A stretch of DNA of 32,208 nt from Streptomyces sp. SID10853 (GTDB lineage: Bacteria; Actinomycetota; Actinomycetes; Streptomycetales; Streptomycetaceae), in assembly GCF_010548145.1 (NCBI RefSeq), contig NZ_JAAGLN010000064.1, positions 1 to 32,208 of the forward strand, written 5' to 3'. The notes below the pieces were generated by a model, which searched no databases, was not told the DNA's origin, and saw only the letters and a list, made by a program, of their open reading frames with translations. Shown here one piece after another: positions 1 to 8,046 of this stretch. Position 1 is the stretch's first letter, and each line of letters begins with the position of its first letter. The position numbers and the translations under genes were made by a program.

Positions 1-1051
1 CCACCTTGGCCAGCGCGTGCGGCAGCCGCCGGTCGCGGCCCATCGCGAAGAGCAGCCGGCCCGCCGCCGCCTGGCCCGCGAGGGCGGCGAAGGCGGCCCC
101 GATCGCCTTGCTCACCGCGACCAGGTCGTGCAGCCAGCTGCCGACCGACGCGTCCACCGTGTCGTAGAAGGCCGAGCCCTGCGCGACCGGCTTCGCGGCC
201 AGCTGGGCGGACGACATCGGCTCCAGGACCGCCGCCAGATACGACTGCACGATGAAGAGGACACCCGCGAGGACCAGGCAGAACAGCACCGCCCTCGCGA
301 CCTTCGCCGATCCGCCCGTGACCTCTTCGGCGAACGAGGCGATCGCGTCGAAGCCCAGATACGACAGCACCGCGACCGACACCGCCCCGAGCACCGCGGT
401 CAGCGAGAACCCCCCGTCGCCGGAGAAGGGCGTCAGCCAGCCGCGCTGCGCGCCGTCCCTGACGAGCACCACGATCGCGGCCACCACGAACACTCCCAGG
501 ACCGCGATCTCCAGCATGAGCACCGCGAAGCCGACCCGGGCGGCCGCCCGTACGCCCCACAGGTTCAGCGCCGTGGTCACCACCACGGCGATCGCGGTCC
601 ACACCCACCGCGAGACCGAGGGCACCAGCGAGTTCATCGCGATCCCCGAGAAGAGGTACGCGACGGCCGGAATCAGCAGATAGTCGAGCATCGCCATCCA
701 CCCGGCGATGAAGCCCGGTCCCTGGCCGAGCCCCTTGCGGGCGTACGCGAAGACCGAACCGGCCAGCGGGACGACCCGCACCATCTGGGCGTAACTGAAC
801 GCGGTGAAGGCCATCGCGATCGTCGACACGATGTAGACGAGCGCGACGGCGCCGTGCGACTTGGCATCGAGGGTGCCGAAGATTCCGACCGGGGCCATCG
901 GAGCGATGAAGAGCAGCCCGTACACGACCAAGTCCCGGAACCCAAGATTCCGATGGAGTTCCGGCGTCGCACTGCTGCCCGTACCACTGCCGGTACCACT
1001 GCCCGCACCGCTGTCCGCACCACTGCCCGCGGCCGTCTCGTCAGAAGTCAT
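1..1051 (-). CDS. APC-family amino acid permease (3' end beyond window)
   Basis: The reverse strand encodes about 350 residues of a polytopic membrane protein running off the left edge, so the C-terminus is missing. The ATG lies at 1051-1049. After a short Gly/Ser/Ala/Thr repeat tail comes HRNLGFRDLVVYGLLFIAP, then GIFGTLD and FAYARKGLGQGPGFIAGW, all typical of the amino acid-polyamine-organocation (APC) superfamily. Later hydrophobic segments (LDYLLIPAVAYLF, AVLSYLGFDAIASFAEE) also match; the last one is the conserved F(D/E)-containing helix of these transporters. Family members import amino acids by proton symport or exchange; the substrate cannot be told from sequence. It is transcribed divergently from ispH across 113 bp. 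The family call is firm, the substrate unknown. Confidence 0.9.
   Translation of the reverse strand, partial: MTSDETAAGSGADSGAGSGTGSGTGSSATPELHRNLGFRDLVVYGLLFIAPMAPVGIFGTLDAKSHGAVALVYIVSTIAMAFTAFSYAQMVRVVPLAGSVFAYARKGLGQGPGFIAGWMAMLDYLLIPAVAYLFSGIAMNSLVPSVSRWVWTAIAVVVTTALNLWGVRAAARVGFAVLMLEIAVLGVFVVAAIVVLVRDGAQRGWLTPFSGDGGFSLTAVLGAVSVAVLSYLGFDAIASFAEEVTGGSAKVARAVLFCLVLAGVLFIVQSYLAAVLEPMSSAQLAAKPVAQGSAFYDTVDASVGSWLHDLVAVSKAIGAAFAALAGQAAAGRLLFAMGRDRRLPHALAKV
968..1027. repeat. In-frame 12-bp tandem repeat, 5 units, N-terminus of APC permease
   Basis: Read on the minus strand, five 12-bp units encode GSGA, DSGA, GSGT, GSGT and GSSA (residues 9-28). The period is a multiple of three, so length changes would keep the frame. 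It belongs to the set of gene-terminus repeats found throughout this window. Confidence 0.85.
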
Positions 1052-1164
1052 GGCATCAGTCTTCCCACAAGTACGCAGCCCGTCCCGGCTGACGCGGCCC
1101 GGGTTCCGCCGCGACCGGCGGCGGGCCCGCCGGCCCACGGTCCGCCGCGGGGCAGGCCGTTACG

Positions 1165-2205
1165 ATGGACGGCATGACTGCTACGCCCAGCCCGTCACCC
1201 GCCGCCACCCCGACCGGAGACGCCGCGCGGGGCAGCGGCGCCCGCCGTGTCCTGCTGGCCGCCCCGCGTGGGTACTGCGCGGGTGTGGACCGCGCCGTGA
1301 TCGCCGTCGAGAAGGCCCTTGAGCAGTACGGCGCGCCGGTCTACGTCCGCAAGGAGATCGTCCACAACAAGTACGTCGTACAGACCCTGGAGAAGAAGGG
1401 CGCCGTCTTCGTCGACGAGACGCAGGAGGTGCCCGAGGGCTCCATCGTCGTGTTCTCCGCGCACGGCGTCGCCCCCGTCGTCCACGACGAGGCCGCCCAG
1501 CGCAGCCTCGCCACCATCGACGCCACCTGCCCCCTGGTGACGAAGGTCCACAAGGAAGCAGTCCGCTTCGCGAACGACGACTACGACATCCTGCTGATCG
1601 GTCACGAGGGCCACGAGGAGGTCGTCGGCACCAGCGGCGAGGCGCCCGAGCACATCACGCTCGTCGACGGCCCCGAAGACGTCCCCAACGTCACCGTGCG
1701 CGACGAGTCCAAGGTCGTCTGGCTCTCCCAGACCACGCTCTCCGTGGACGAGACGATGGAGACGGTCGACGCGCTCAAGGAGAAGTTCCCGCAGCTGATC
1801 TCGCCGCCCAGCGACGACATCTGCTACGCCACGCAGAACCGCCAGACCGCGGTGAAGCAGATGGGCGCCGACGCCGACCTGGTCATCGTGGTCGGGTCCA
1901 AGAACTCGTCCAACTCGGTACGGCTGGTCGAGGTCGCCCTCGGCGCCGGCGCCCGCGACTCGCACCTGGTGGACTTCGCGGACGAGCTGGACGAGGCATG
2001 GCTGGAGGGCGTCACCACGGTCGGCGTCACCTCGGGCGCCTCCGTCCCGGAGATCCTGGTCGACGGCGTACTGGAGTGGCTCGCCGCCCGGGGCTTCGGC
2101 GACGTGGAGATCGTGAAGGCGGCCGAGGAGTCGATCACCTTCTCGCTCCCCAAGGAGCTCCGCCGCGACCTGCGCGCCGAGGCCGCCGACCTGTCGGGCA
2201 AGTAG
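1165..2205 (+). CDS. ispH: 4-hydroxy-3-methylbut-2-enyl diphosphate reductase (IspH/LytB)
   Basis: IspH is the last enzyme of the MEP isoprenoid pathway. It reduces HMBPP to IPP and DMAPP using a [4Fe-4S] cluster in the cytosol. The 346-residue product shows the three cluster cysteines in their family contexts: C38 in RGYCAGVDRAV, C122 in DATCPLVTKVHKEA and C220 in ICYATQNRQ. It also has the substrate-binding VHN and SAHGV histidines and the VGSKNSSNS motif. The ATG at 1165 is preferred because a GGGGCAGG stretch lies about 8 nt upstream; an in-frame ATG at 1174 is the alternative. The first ~27 residues are a Pro/Ala/Thr-rich extension before the conserved core. ppgK follows 115 bp downstream on the same strand, as in other Streptomyces. 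Confidence 0.97.
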   Translation: MDGMTATPSPSPAATPTGDAARGSGARRVLLAAPRGYCAGVDRAVIAVEKALEQYGAPVYVRKEIVHNKYVVQTLEKKGAVFVDETQEVPEGSIVVFSAHGVAPVVHDEAAQRSLATIDATCPLVTKVHKEAVRFANDDYDILLIGHEGHEEVVGTSGEAPEHITLVDGPEDVPNVTVRDESKVVWLSQTTLSVDETMETVDALKEKFPQLISPPSDDICYATQNRQTAVKQMGADADLVIVVGSKNSSNSVRLVEVALGAGARDSHLVDFADELDEAWLEGVTTVGVTSGASVPEILVDGVLEWLAARGFGDVEIVKAAEESITFSLPKELRRDLRAEAADLSGK

Positions 2206-2265
2206 CCGCGGGAGTGCCGGACACACGGAGATCGGTGGCCGGGGCGACCCGGCTGCCGTACCGGC

Positions 2266-2305
2266 GCGTGACGGACGGCTCCACCGCGTGACGGAGGGCT
2301 CCACG
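2266..2305. repeat. 20-bp tandem duplication just upstream of ppgK
   Basis: Two adjacent 20-bp copies, each starting GCGTGACGGA and ending GGCTCCAC(C/G), end 15 bp before the ppgK ATG and abut its ribosome binding site. They are 18/20 identical. The upstream spacer holds no other gene. Confidence 0.75.
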
Positions 2306-2320
2306 CCGTAACGTGGAGTC

Positions 2321-3058
2321 ATGCAGATCTTCGGTGTGGATATCGGCGGATCCGGGATCAAGGGCGCTCCCGTTGACCTGGACCGCGGAGACCTGGCGCA
2401 GGAGCGCCACAAAGTGCTGACCCCCCATCCGGCCACGCCCGACGGTGTGGCCGACGGGGTCGCCGATGTCGTCAGGAACTTCGACTGGTCGGGCACGGTG
2501 GGGATCACCTTCCCCGGCGTGGTCACCGACGGCACGGTCCGTACGGCGGCCAATGTCGACAAGAGCTGGATCGGCGTCGACGCGGGCAAGCTGATCGGCG
2601 GCAGACTCGGGCTCCCGGTGACCGTACTGAACGACGCCGACGCCGCCGGCATCGCGGAGATGACCTTCGGGGCCGGCCGCGACCGCAAGGGCACGGTCAT
2701 CCTGCTCACCTTCGGTACGGGAATCGGCTCGGCGGTCTTCCGTAACGGCGCCCTGGTCCCCAACACCGAGCTGGGCCACCTCGAACTGCACGGCCACGAC
2801 GCCGAGACGCGCGCGTCGACCAAGGCCAAGGAGGACGAGGACCTGAGCTGGCACCACTGGGCGCACCGGGTGCAGAAGTATCTGGAGCACGTGGAGATGC
2901 TGTTCTCGCCCGAGCTGTTCATCATCGGCGGCGGTGTGAGCCGCAAGGCCGACAAGTTCCTGCCCCTGATCGAGGGGATCCGGGCCGAGATCGTGCCGGC
3001 CCAGCTGCAGAACAACGCGGGCATCGTGGGCGCGGCGATGGCGGCGTCGAGCCGCTGA
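2321..3058 (+). CDS. ppgK: Polyphosphate-dependent glucokinase
   Basis: This enzyme phosphorylates glucose to glucose-6-phosphate with inorganic polyphosphate (and usually ATP) in the cytosol. The 245-residue protein opens with the ROK/ASKHA phosphate-1 loop DIGGSGIKG. It has the second phosphate loop LTFGTGIGSAVF around residue 130 and the polyphosphate-glucokinase segment KAKEDEDLSWHHWAHRV near residues 168-184. It ends with the adenosine motif IIGGGVSRKADKF. Length is normal for actinobacterial PpgK. The ATG at 2321 has GGAG 4-5 nt upstream. From memory, a polyphosphate glucokinase lies next to lytB in S. coelicolor (SCO5058/SCO5059), which agrees with this order. Confidence 0.95.
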   Translation: MQIFGVDIGGSGIKGAPVDLDRGDLAQERHKVLTPHPATPDGVADGVADVVRNFDWSGTVGITFPGVVTDGTVRTAANVDKSWIGVDAGKLIGGRLGLPVTVLNDADAAGIAEMTFGAGRDRKGTVILLTFGTGIGSAVFRNGALVPNTELGHLELHGHDAETRASTKAKEDEDLSWHHWAHRVQKYLEHVEMLFSPELFIIGGGVSRKADKFLPLIEGIRAEIVPAQLQNNAGIVGAAMAASSR

Positions 3059-3125
3059 GGCGGGGACGGCGGGACGGGGCAGGGCTGGCCGGGCCGGGGG
3101 CGGCGCGTCGCCTGACCGCCCCGCC
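3059..3125. terminator. Putative bidirectional GC-rich terminator between ppgK and the DUF6542 gene
   Basis: The convergent spacer carries GGCGGGG (3059-3065) and its complement CCCCGCC (3119-3125), with a long GC-only interior that can pair further. There is no U-tract, which is usual in this genus. Assignment rests on position and base-pairing only. Confidence 0.4.
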
Positions 3126-3133
3126 TGGCCGGT

Positions 3134-3652
3134 TCAGCGGTAGCGCCGCCGGATCATCCGGACCTTCCGTACGGTGGCGATCACCCCGGCGATGAGCGTC
3201 CCGCCGTACAGCCAGCCGGCATTCAGCGCGAGTGTCGTGACCACGGCGACGATACGGCCGCCGGCCCCACCGGTGCCCCCGGCGATCGGCAGCGAACCGA
3301 CGGCGAACGAGATCGGCACGCTGATCGGCGCGGTGACCAGGTCGGCGGGGCGTACCCAGAGCGCGGTCAGCGCCGCGACAGGCAGGAACAGCAGCCCGTA
3401 CATCAGCGGCCCGCCGTCGAACAGCAGCCAGTCCACGCAGCCGAGCAGGAACATCACCGCGGCGCCGAAGATCCCGCCGCCGAGACCGGTCAGCCGGGGG
3501 TTGGGGAACCGGCGCAGCGCGATCACCACCGGCGCCGGGCGGGCGGCCCGCACCGGGGCCGCCCGGTAGACGGCCGCCGGTGCGGACCCCGCGATGCTGC
3601 TCTCGGACGGACCGTCGGCCTGAGTCGTACGAATCCTGGGTCGCTGCTCCAC
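3134..3652 (-). CDS. DUF6542-type small membrane protein
   Basis: The product has 172 residues with a GTG start at 3652. The N-terminus (about 45 residues) is hydrophilic and Ala/Pro/Arg-rich. It is followed by RFPNPRLTGLGGGIF and four or five hydrophobic segments (GAAVMFLLGCVDWLLF, LMYGLLFLPVAALTALW, PISVPISFAVGSLPIAGG, RIVAVVTTLALNAGWLYGG). The tail is strongly basic (RKVRMIRRRYR). Proteins of this kind are conserved next to ychF in Streptomyces and carry the DUF6542 label; no function is known to me. It is divergent from ychF across about 176 bp, so the two may share a control region. Confidence 0.85.
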   Translation of the reverse strand: MEQRPRIRTTQADGPSESSIAGSAPAAVYRAAPVRAARPAPVVIALRRFPNPRLTGLGGGIFGAAVMFLLGCVDWLLFDGGPLMYGLLFLPVAALTALWVRPADLVTAPISVPISFAVGSLPIAGGTGGAGGRIVAVVTTLALNAGWLYGGTLIAGVIATVRKVRMIRRRYR

Positions 3653-3828
3653 GTGACCAAAGTAGGTCGCAAGGCGGGAGGAATCCGGCGTTGGACACGC
3701 GCTTTGGGCGAGCTTGGCGATCAGTTCGATCCGACGGGGCGCGGGGACCCGTGCGACACGCCCGTAAACTGGGGGATCGGCCCACCCCCGGGCCGGTACA
3801 TCAGCTCTCGCTACGGGAAGTCGCCAAC

Positions 3829-4917
<1,089 letters not shown>

Positions 4918-4948
4918 TCGCGGAATTTCTGTGCCGTGACGCGGCTTC

Positions 4949-4982
4949 CCGGGCGTGCCGGTTTGGCCGGATGTGCGCCCGG
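4949..4982 (+). terminator. Putative terminator after ychF
   Basis: CCGGGCG (4949-4955) pairs with CGCCCGG (4976-4982) and an inner CCGG/CCGG pair extends the stem. It starts 31 nt after the ychF stop. It has no U-tract. Confidence 0.45.
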
Positions 4983-5439
4983 TAGCCTGCGGCACTTCTT
5001 CGTTCGACGGCACTCGACGGCACTGGCCAACGCGGGCCGCCTGCCCGCCCCGTCTGGTCCTGAGCGCTGTCCTGCGCGGGGCCCGCTCCGCGATCCGGGC
5101 GGCCGGCGATGACCGGCCGGGCGGCAGCCGTGCAAGGCGGTCATGTCCGTGACGGAGCCGGGGCTGACCGACACGACCCCGTGAGCATTCCTTGTTCCCC
5201 GTAGTTCCCTGCCGTGCGGGCCCGGACAGGAAGACGGGGTAGCCCCCGGAAGGGGCGCGTCCGCGGCGAACTCGTTCGTCAGGAACAGCAGATCGCCCAG
5301 CGCCGCCGGATGCTCGACCAGTTCCTCTCGGGAACCGCGCCCCCACCGGCCGGGCAAGCAACGCTGCCGCTCCGCCTGAGGCGTTCGACGCACCTCGGGT
5401 GGTACGGGCCTCGGGCCGTTCGGCGGGGAGTTCTGACCT
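4983..5439. other. Gene-free stretch with a coding-like minus-strand remnant (about 5235-5345)
   Basis: I see no intact gene here. On the minus strand, roughly 5235-5345 reads EELVEHPAALGDLL followed by FLTNEFAADAPLPGA, with nearly every codon ending in G or C. That is the composition of a real gene, but there is no convincing start, and downstream the frame loses this bias before running into antisense ychF. It may be a fragment of a decayed gene; I do not recognise the family. The rest looks like ordinary intergenic sequence. Confidence 0.3.
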
Positions 5440-5467
5440 TTGCATCTATAAATCAGATCGCCTGCAA
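5440..5467. promoter_or_regulatory. Candidate LysR operator/promoter region for the monooxygenase operon
   Basis: A sharply AT-rich island lies about 115 bp before the operon start. ATCTATAAATCAGAT (5444-5458) has ATCT/AGAT arms and fits the classical LysR pattern T-N11-A (ATC-N9-GAT). An overlapping inverted repeat, TTGCA (5440-5444) with TGCAA (5463-5467), and CAGAT/ATCTG pairing toward 5478 add further symmetry. The LysR gene at the end of the operon is the obvious candidate binder. This is inference from motif shape and context. Confidence 0.5.
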
Positions 5468-5580
5468 CTAAAACATCTGTTGGACAGAACTCAGGGCGCG
5501 CCCCCAGGATTCCTCACGCGGTAGCTCGTAGCACGGTCGACGCGACACCGGGACGGACTGCCGCAGGAGTGGAGGTTGAA

Positions 5581-6870
5581 GTGCCGAGTGAAGAGACCGA
5601 AGTGGTCGTCGTCGGGGCGGGCCAGGCGGGTGTGGCCATGAGTGAGCACCTGGGCGTTCACGGCGTACCGCACGTCGTTCTGGAACGGCACCGGATAGCC
5701 GAGCGGTGGCGTTCGGAGCGGTGGGACTCGCTGGTCGCGAACGGGCCCGCGTGGCACGACCGGTTCCCCGGGCTGGAGTTCTCCGGTGTCGACCCTGCTG
5801 CCTTCGCTTCGAAGGAGCAGGTCGCGGACTACTTCGCCGCGTACGCCGAGAAGATCGGTGCCCCGGTCCGGTGCGGTGTCGAGGTGACCTCGGTGCACAA
5901 GCACGAGGGGCGGCCCGGCTTCCGGGTCGAGACGTCCGAAGGTCCCATCGACGCGCGCTACGTCGTGGCGGCGACCGGACCGTTCCAGCGGCCCGTGATC
6001 CCGCCCATCGTCCCGGACGGCGCCGTCCCAGTACAGATCCACTCCAGCGGGTACCGCAACCCGGAGCAACTGCCCGATGGCGCCGTCCTCGTGGTCGGGG
6101 CCGGATCGTCCGGCGTGCAGATCGCCGACGAGCTGCGGCGGTCCGGCCGCCGGGTCTTCCTCTCCGTCGGCCCGCACGACCGTCCGCCCCGCGAGTACCG
6201 CGGGCGGGACTTCTGCTGGTGGCTCGGTGTGCTCGGGCGCTGGGACGCGGAGACGCCTCCGCAGGGGGCCGAACACGTCACCATCGCGGTCAGCGGCGCC
6301 CGCGGCGGCCACACCGTGGACTTCCGCGCGCTGGCCGCCGACGGCATCGAGCTGCTGGGCATGACCGGCTCCTACGACGACGGCGTACTGCGCTTCGCGC
6401 CGGATCTCGCCACGAACATCGCGCTGGGCGACGCCAAGTACCTCGAACTCCTGGAGGCGGCCGACGCGTACGTCGCACGCAACGGGCTCGACCTTCCCGC
6501 CGAGCCGGAGGCGCACGTCCTCGGCCCTGACCCGCAGTGCGTCACCGAACCCCGACTGGAGCTCGACCTCGCCGCAGCCGGTGTCACCTCCGTCGTCTGG
6601 GCGACCGGCTTCGCCGCCGACTACAGCTGGCTGGAGGCCGACGCGTTCGACGAGAACGGCCGGCCGGTGCACCGACGCGGAGTGTCACCCGAACCCGGCG
6701 TCTACTTCCTGGGCCTGCCCTGGCTGTCCCGCCGCGGGTCGAGCTTCATCTGGGGCGTCTGGCACGACGCCAGGTACATCGCCGACCACATCACCACCCA
6801 GCGGGGCTACCTCGCGTACGGCGCCCATGGCCGGGCCTGCCCCGTGCCCGCGACAACGCAGAAGAACTGA
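5581..6870 (+). CDS. Class B flavin-containing monooxygenase-like NAD(P)/FAD oxidoreductase
   Basis: The 429-residue protein has two Rossmann dinucleotide sites: VVVVGAGQAG (FAD, residues 8-17) and VLVVGAGSSGVQIADEL (NAD(P)H, about 171-187). It also has ERWRSERWDSLVANGP, IHSSGYRNP and the C-terminal ATG motif VVWATGFAADYSWL. These are hallmarks of group B flavin monooxygenases of the CzcO/FMO type, which insert oxygen at N, S or a carbonyl carbon. The GTG at 5581 is preferred because AGTGGAGG lies 5 nt upstream; a GTG at 5569 is possible but poorly placed. It is the first gene of a unit whose next gene begins 10 nt after its stop. By context it likely performs the oxidative step on a nitrogenous substrate; the substrate is unknown. 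Confidence 0.88.
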   Translation: MPSEETEVVVVGAGQAGVAMSEHLGVHGVPHVVLERHRIAERWRSERWDSLVANGPAWHDRFPGLEFSGVDPAAFASKEQVADYFAAYAEKIGAPVRCGVEVTSVHKHEGRPGFRVETSEGPIDARYVVAATGPFQRPVIPPIVPDGAVPVQIHSSGYRNPEQLPDGAVLVVGAGSSGVQIADELRRSGRRVFLSVGPHDRPPREYRGRDFCWWLGVLGRWDAETPPQGAEHVTIAVSGARGGHTVDFRALAADGIELLGMTGSYDDGVLRFAPDLATNIALGDAKYLELLEAADAYVARNGLDLPAEPEAHVLGPDPQCVTEPRLELDLAAAGVTSVVWATGFAADYSWLEADAFDENGRPVHRRGVSPEPGVYFLGLPWLSRRGSSFIWGVWHDARYIADHITTQRGYLAYGAHGRACPVPATTQKN

Positions 6871-6880
6871 GGAGCAGTTG

Positions 6881-7375
6881 ATGACCTCCACGAGTGAGGG
6901 CCGTCCCGCGAACCGCCCCGCGAACCACCCGGTGAAGGCCCCGATCGTCGCCGGCGGGCACACCCGGATCCGGCCGTTCAACACCCGCGACACCTACCCC
7001 GAGCAGAACCTCTCCAACGACCTCTGCCAGGCCGTCGTGGCCGGTAACACCGTCTACGTACGGGGTCAGATCGGCCAGGACCTCGACACCAGCGAGTCGG
7101 TGGGTGTCGGTGACGCCGGGGCCCAGGCCGAGCAGGCCATGGCCAACATCAAGATGCTGCTCGAAGAAGCGGGCAGCCGTATGGAGCACCTCGTCAAGCT
7201 GACGATCTATCTGATCGACCCGCGCTACCGCGAGGCGGTGTACCGCGCGGTGGGCCGCTGGACCGAGGGCGTGCATCCCATCTCCACCGGCCTGGTCGTG
7301 TCGGCCCTGGCCCGTCCGGAGTGGCTGTGCGAGATCGACGCCATCGCGGTGCTCCCCGAGGAGGTGCAGGCATGA
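6881..7375 (+). CDS. RidA/YjgF-family protein lacking the canonical catalytic arginine
   Basis: The 164-residue product has the Rid fold: NLSNDLCQAVVAGNTVYVRGQIGQ, a GDAGAQAEQAMANIKMLLEEAG helix region, MEHLVKLTIYLIDPRYREAV and a C-terminal CEIDAIAVL strand. RidA hydrolyses reactive enamines/imines to ketoacid plus ammonia using an Arg in the PARSCV segment. Aligning back from the EI(D/E)AIAV strand, that segment here reads ISTGLV, so the Arg position is Thr. This places it among the Rid subfamilies without assured imine deaminase activity. The ATG at 6881 has GGAG at 6871-6874. Residues 8-19 are a 12-bp codon repeat. The stop overlaps the next start (ATGA), indicating translational coupling. 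Confidence 0.88.
   Translation: MTSTSEGRPANRPANHPVKAPIVAGGHTRIRPFNTRDTYPEQNLSNDLCQAVVAGNTVYVRGQIGQDLDTSESVGVGDAGAQAEQAMANIKMLLEEAGSRMEHLVKLTIYLIDPRYREAVYRAVGRWTEGVHPISTGLVVSALARPEWLCEIDAIAVLPEEVQA
6902..6937. repeat. In-frame 12-bp repeat, 3 units, N-terminus of RidA-like protein
   Basis: CGTCCCGCGAAC, CGCCCCGCGAAC and CACCCGGTGAAG encode RPAN, RPAN and HPVK. The first two differ at one base and the third is diverged. They precede the conserved Rid core. Confidence 0.6.
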
Positions 7376-8046
7376 CGTTCTCCCTGGTGGTACGGGACGG
7401 TGAGCGGTTCGGTATCGCGGTCAGCTCGTCGAGTCCCGCGGTCGCGGCCCGCGTCGCCCATCTGCGGCCCGGTGTCGGCGCGGCGGCTTCGCAGAACGTC
7501 ACCGACCCCACGCTCGGCACGAGCCTGCTGGCCGGGCTCACCGAACACGGTGATGCGCAGCGCGCCCTTACCGGTGTCACCGGTGCGGCGCGCAACGCGG
7601 AGACCATCGAGCACCGGCAGCTCACGGTGGTCGGCCGCTCCGGCCCCGGATTCGCCTACAGCGGCTCGGGGACGCTGGGCACCTACGCGTCGGCCACCGC
7701 GGACGGTGCGGTCGCGGCGGGCAACATGCTGGCCGGCGAGCACATCCCGCGCGTCCTTCTCGACGCCTACGCGGCGGCCGACGGCGAGCTGGAGGAGCGG
7801 CTGGTCGCCGCCCTGCGTGCCGCCGTCGAGGCCGGCGGTGAGGTGGGCCCCGTGCACTCCGCGGGCCTGGCCGTCGTCGCTGACGTGGGCTGGCGGGTGA
7901 CCGACCTGCGCGTGGACTGGGCCGACGACCCCGTCGACCGGCTCGCGGAACTGCTCGACGTGTGGCTGCCGCAGCGCGACGACTACGTACGGCGCGGACT
8001 CGACCCCGCGGCCGCCCCCTCGTACGGCGTCCCGGGTGATCTGTGA
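7372..8046 (+). CDS. DUF1028 (Ntn-hydrolase-like) protein
   Basis: The 224-residue product begins MTFSLVVRDGERFGIAVSSS and continues with RPGVGAAASQNVTDPTLG. The GTYASATADGAVAAGNML and GPVHSAGLAVV segments are also characteristic of DUF1028. Pfam groups this family with N-terminal-nucleophile hydrolases. Thr2 would be exposed on removal of Met1, so it is a plausible nucleophile, but that is inference. The family often lies beside amidohydrolases and Rid proteins. Here it overlaps the RidA-like stop by ATGA, and its own TGA overlaps the next ATG (TGATG), so three proteins are tightly coupled. A role in amide or peptide-bond hydrolysis within the same pathway is likely, with reaction unknown. 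Confidence 0.85.
   Translation: MTFSLVVRDGERFGIAVSSSSPAVAARVAHLRPGVGAAASQNVTDPTLGTSLLAGLTEHGDAQRALTGVTGAARNAETIEHRQLTVVGRSGPGFAYSGSGTLGTYASATADGAVAAGNMLAGEHIPRVLLDAYAAADGELEERLVAALRAAVEAGGEVGPVHSAGLAVVADVGWRVTDLRVDWADDPVDRLAELLDVWLPQRDDYVRRGLDPAAAPSYGVPGDL

Noticed and set aside
1195..3024. A 609-codon minus-strand frame opposite ispH and ppgK
   Set aside because: Shadow of two certain genes; composition is Arg/Pro/Ser-rich without domains.
4918..5580. Two short plus-strand frames (4955-5152 and 5214-5471)
   Set aside because: Biased to Arg/Pro, no ribosome binding site or known motif; the strand with codon bias here is the opposite one, and only in part.
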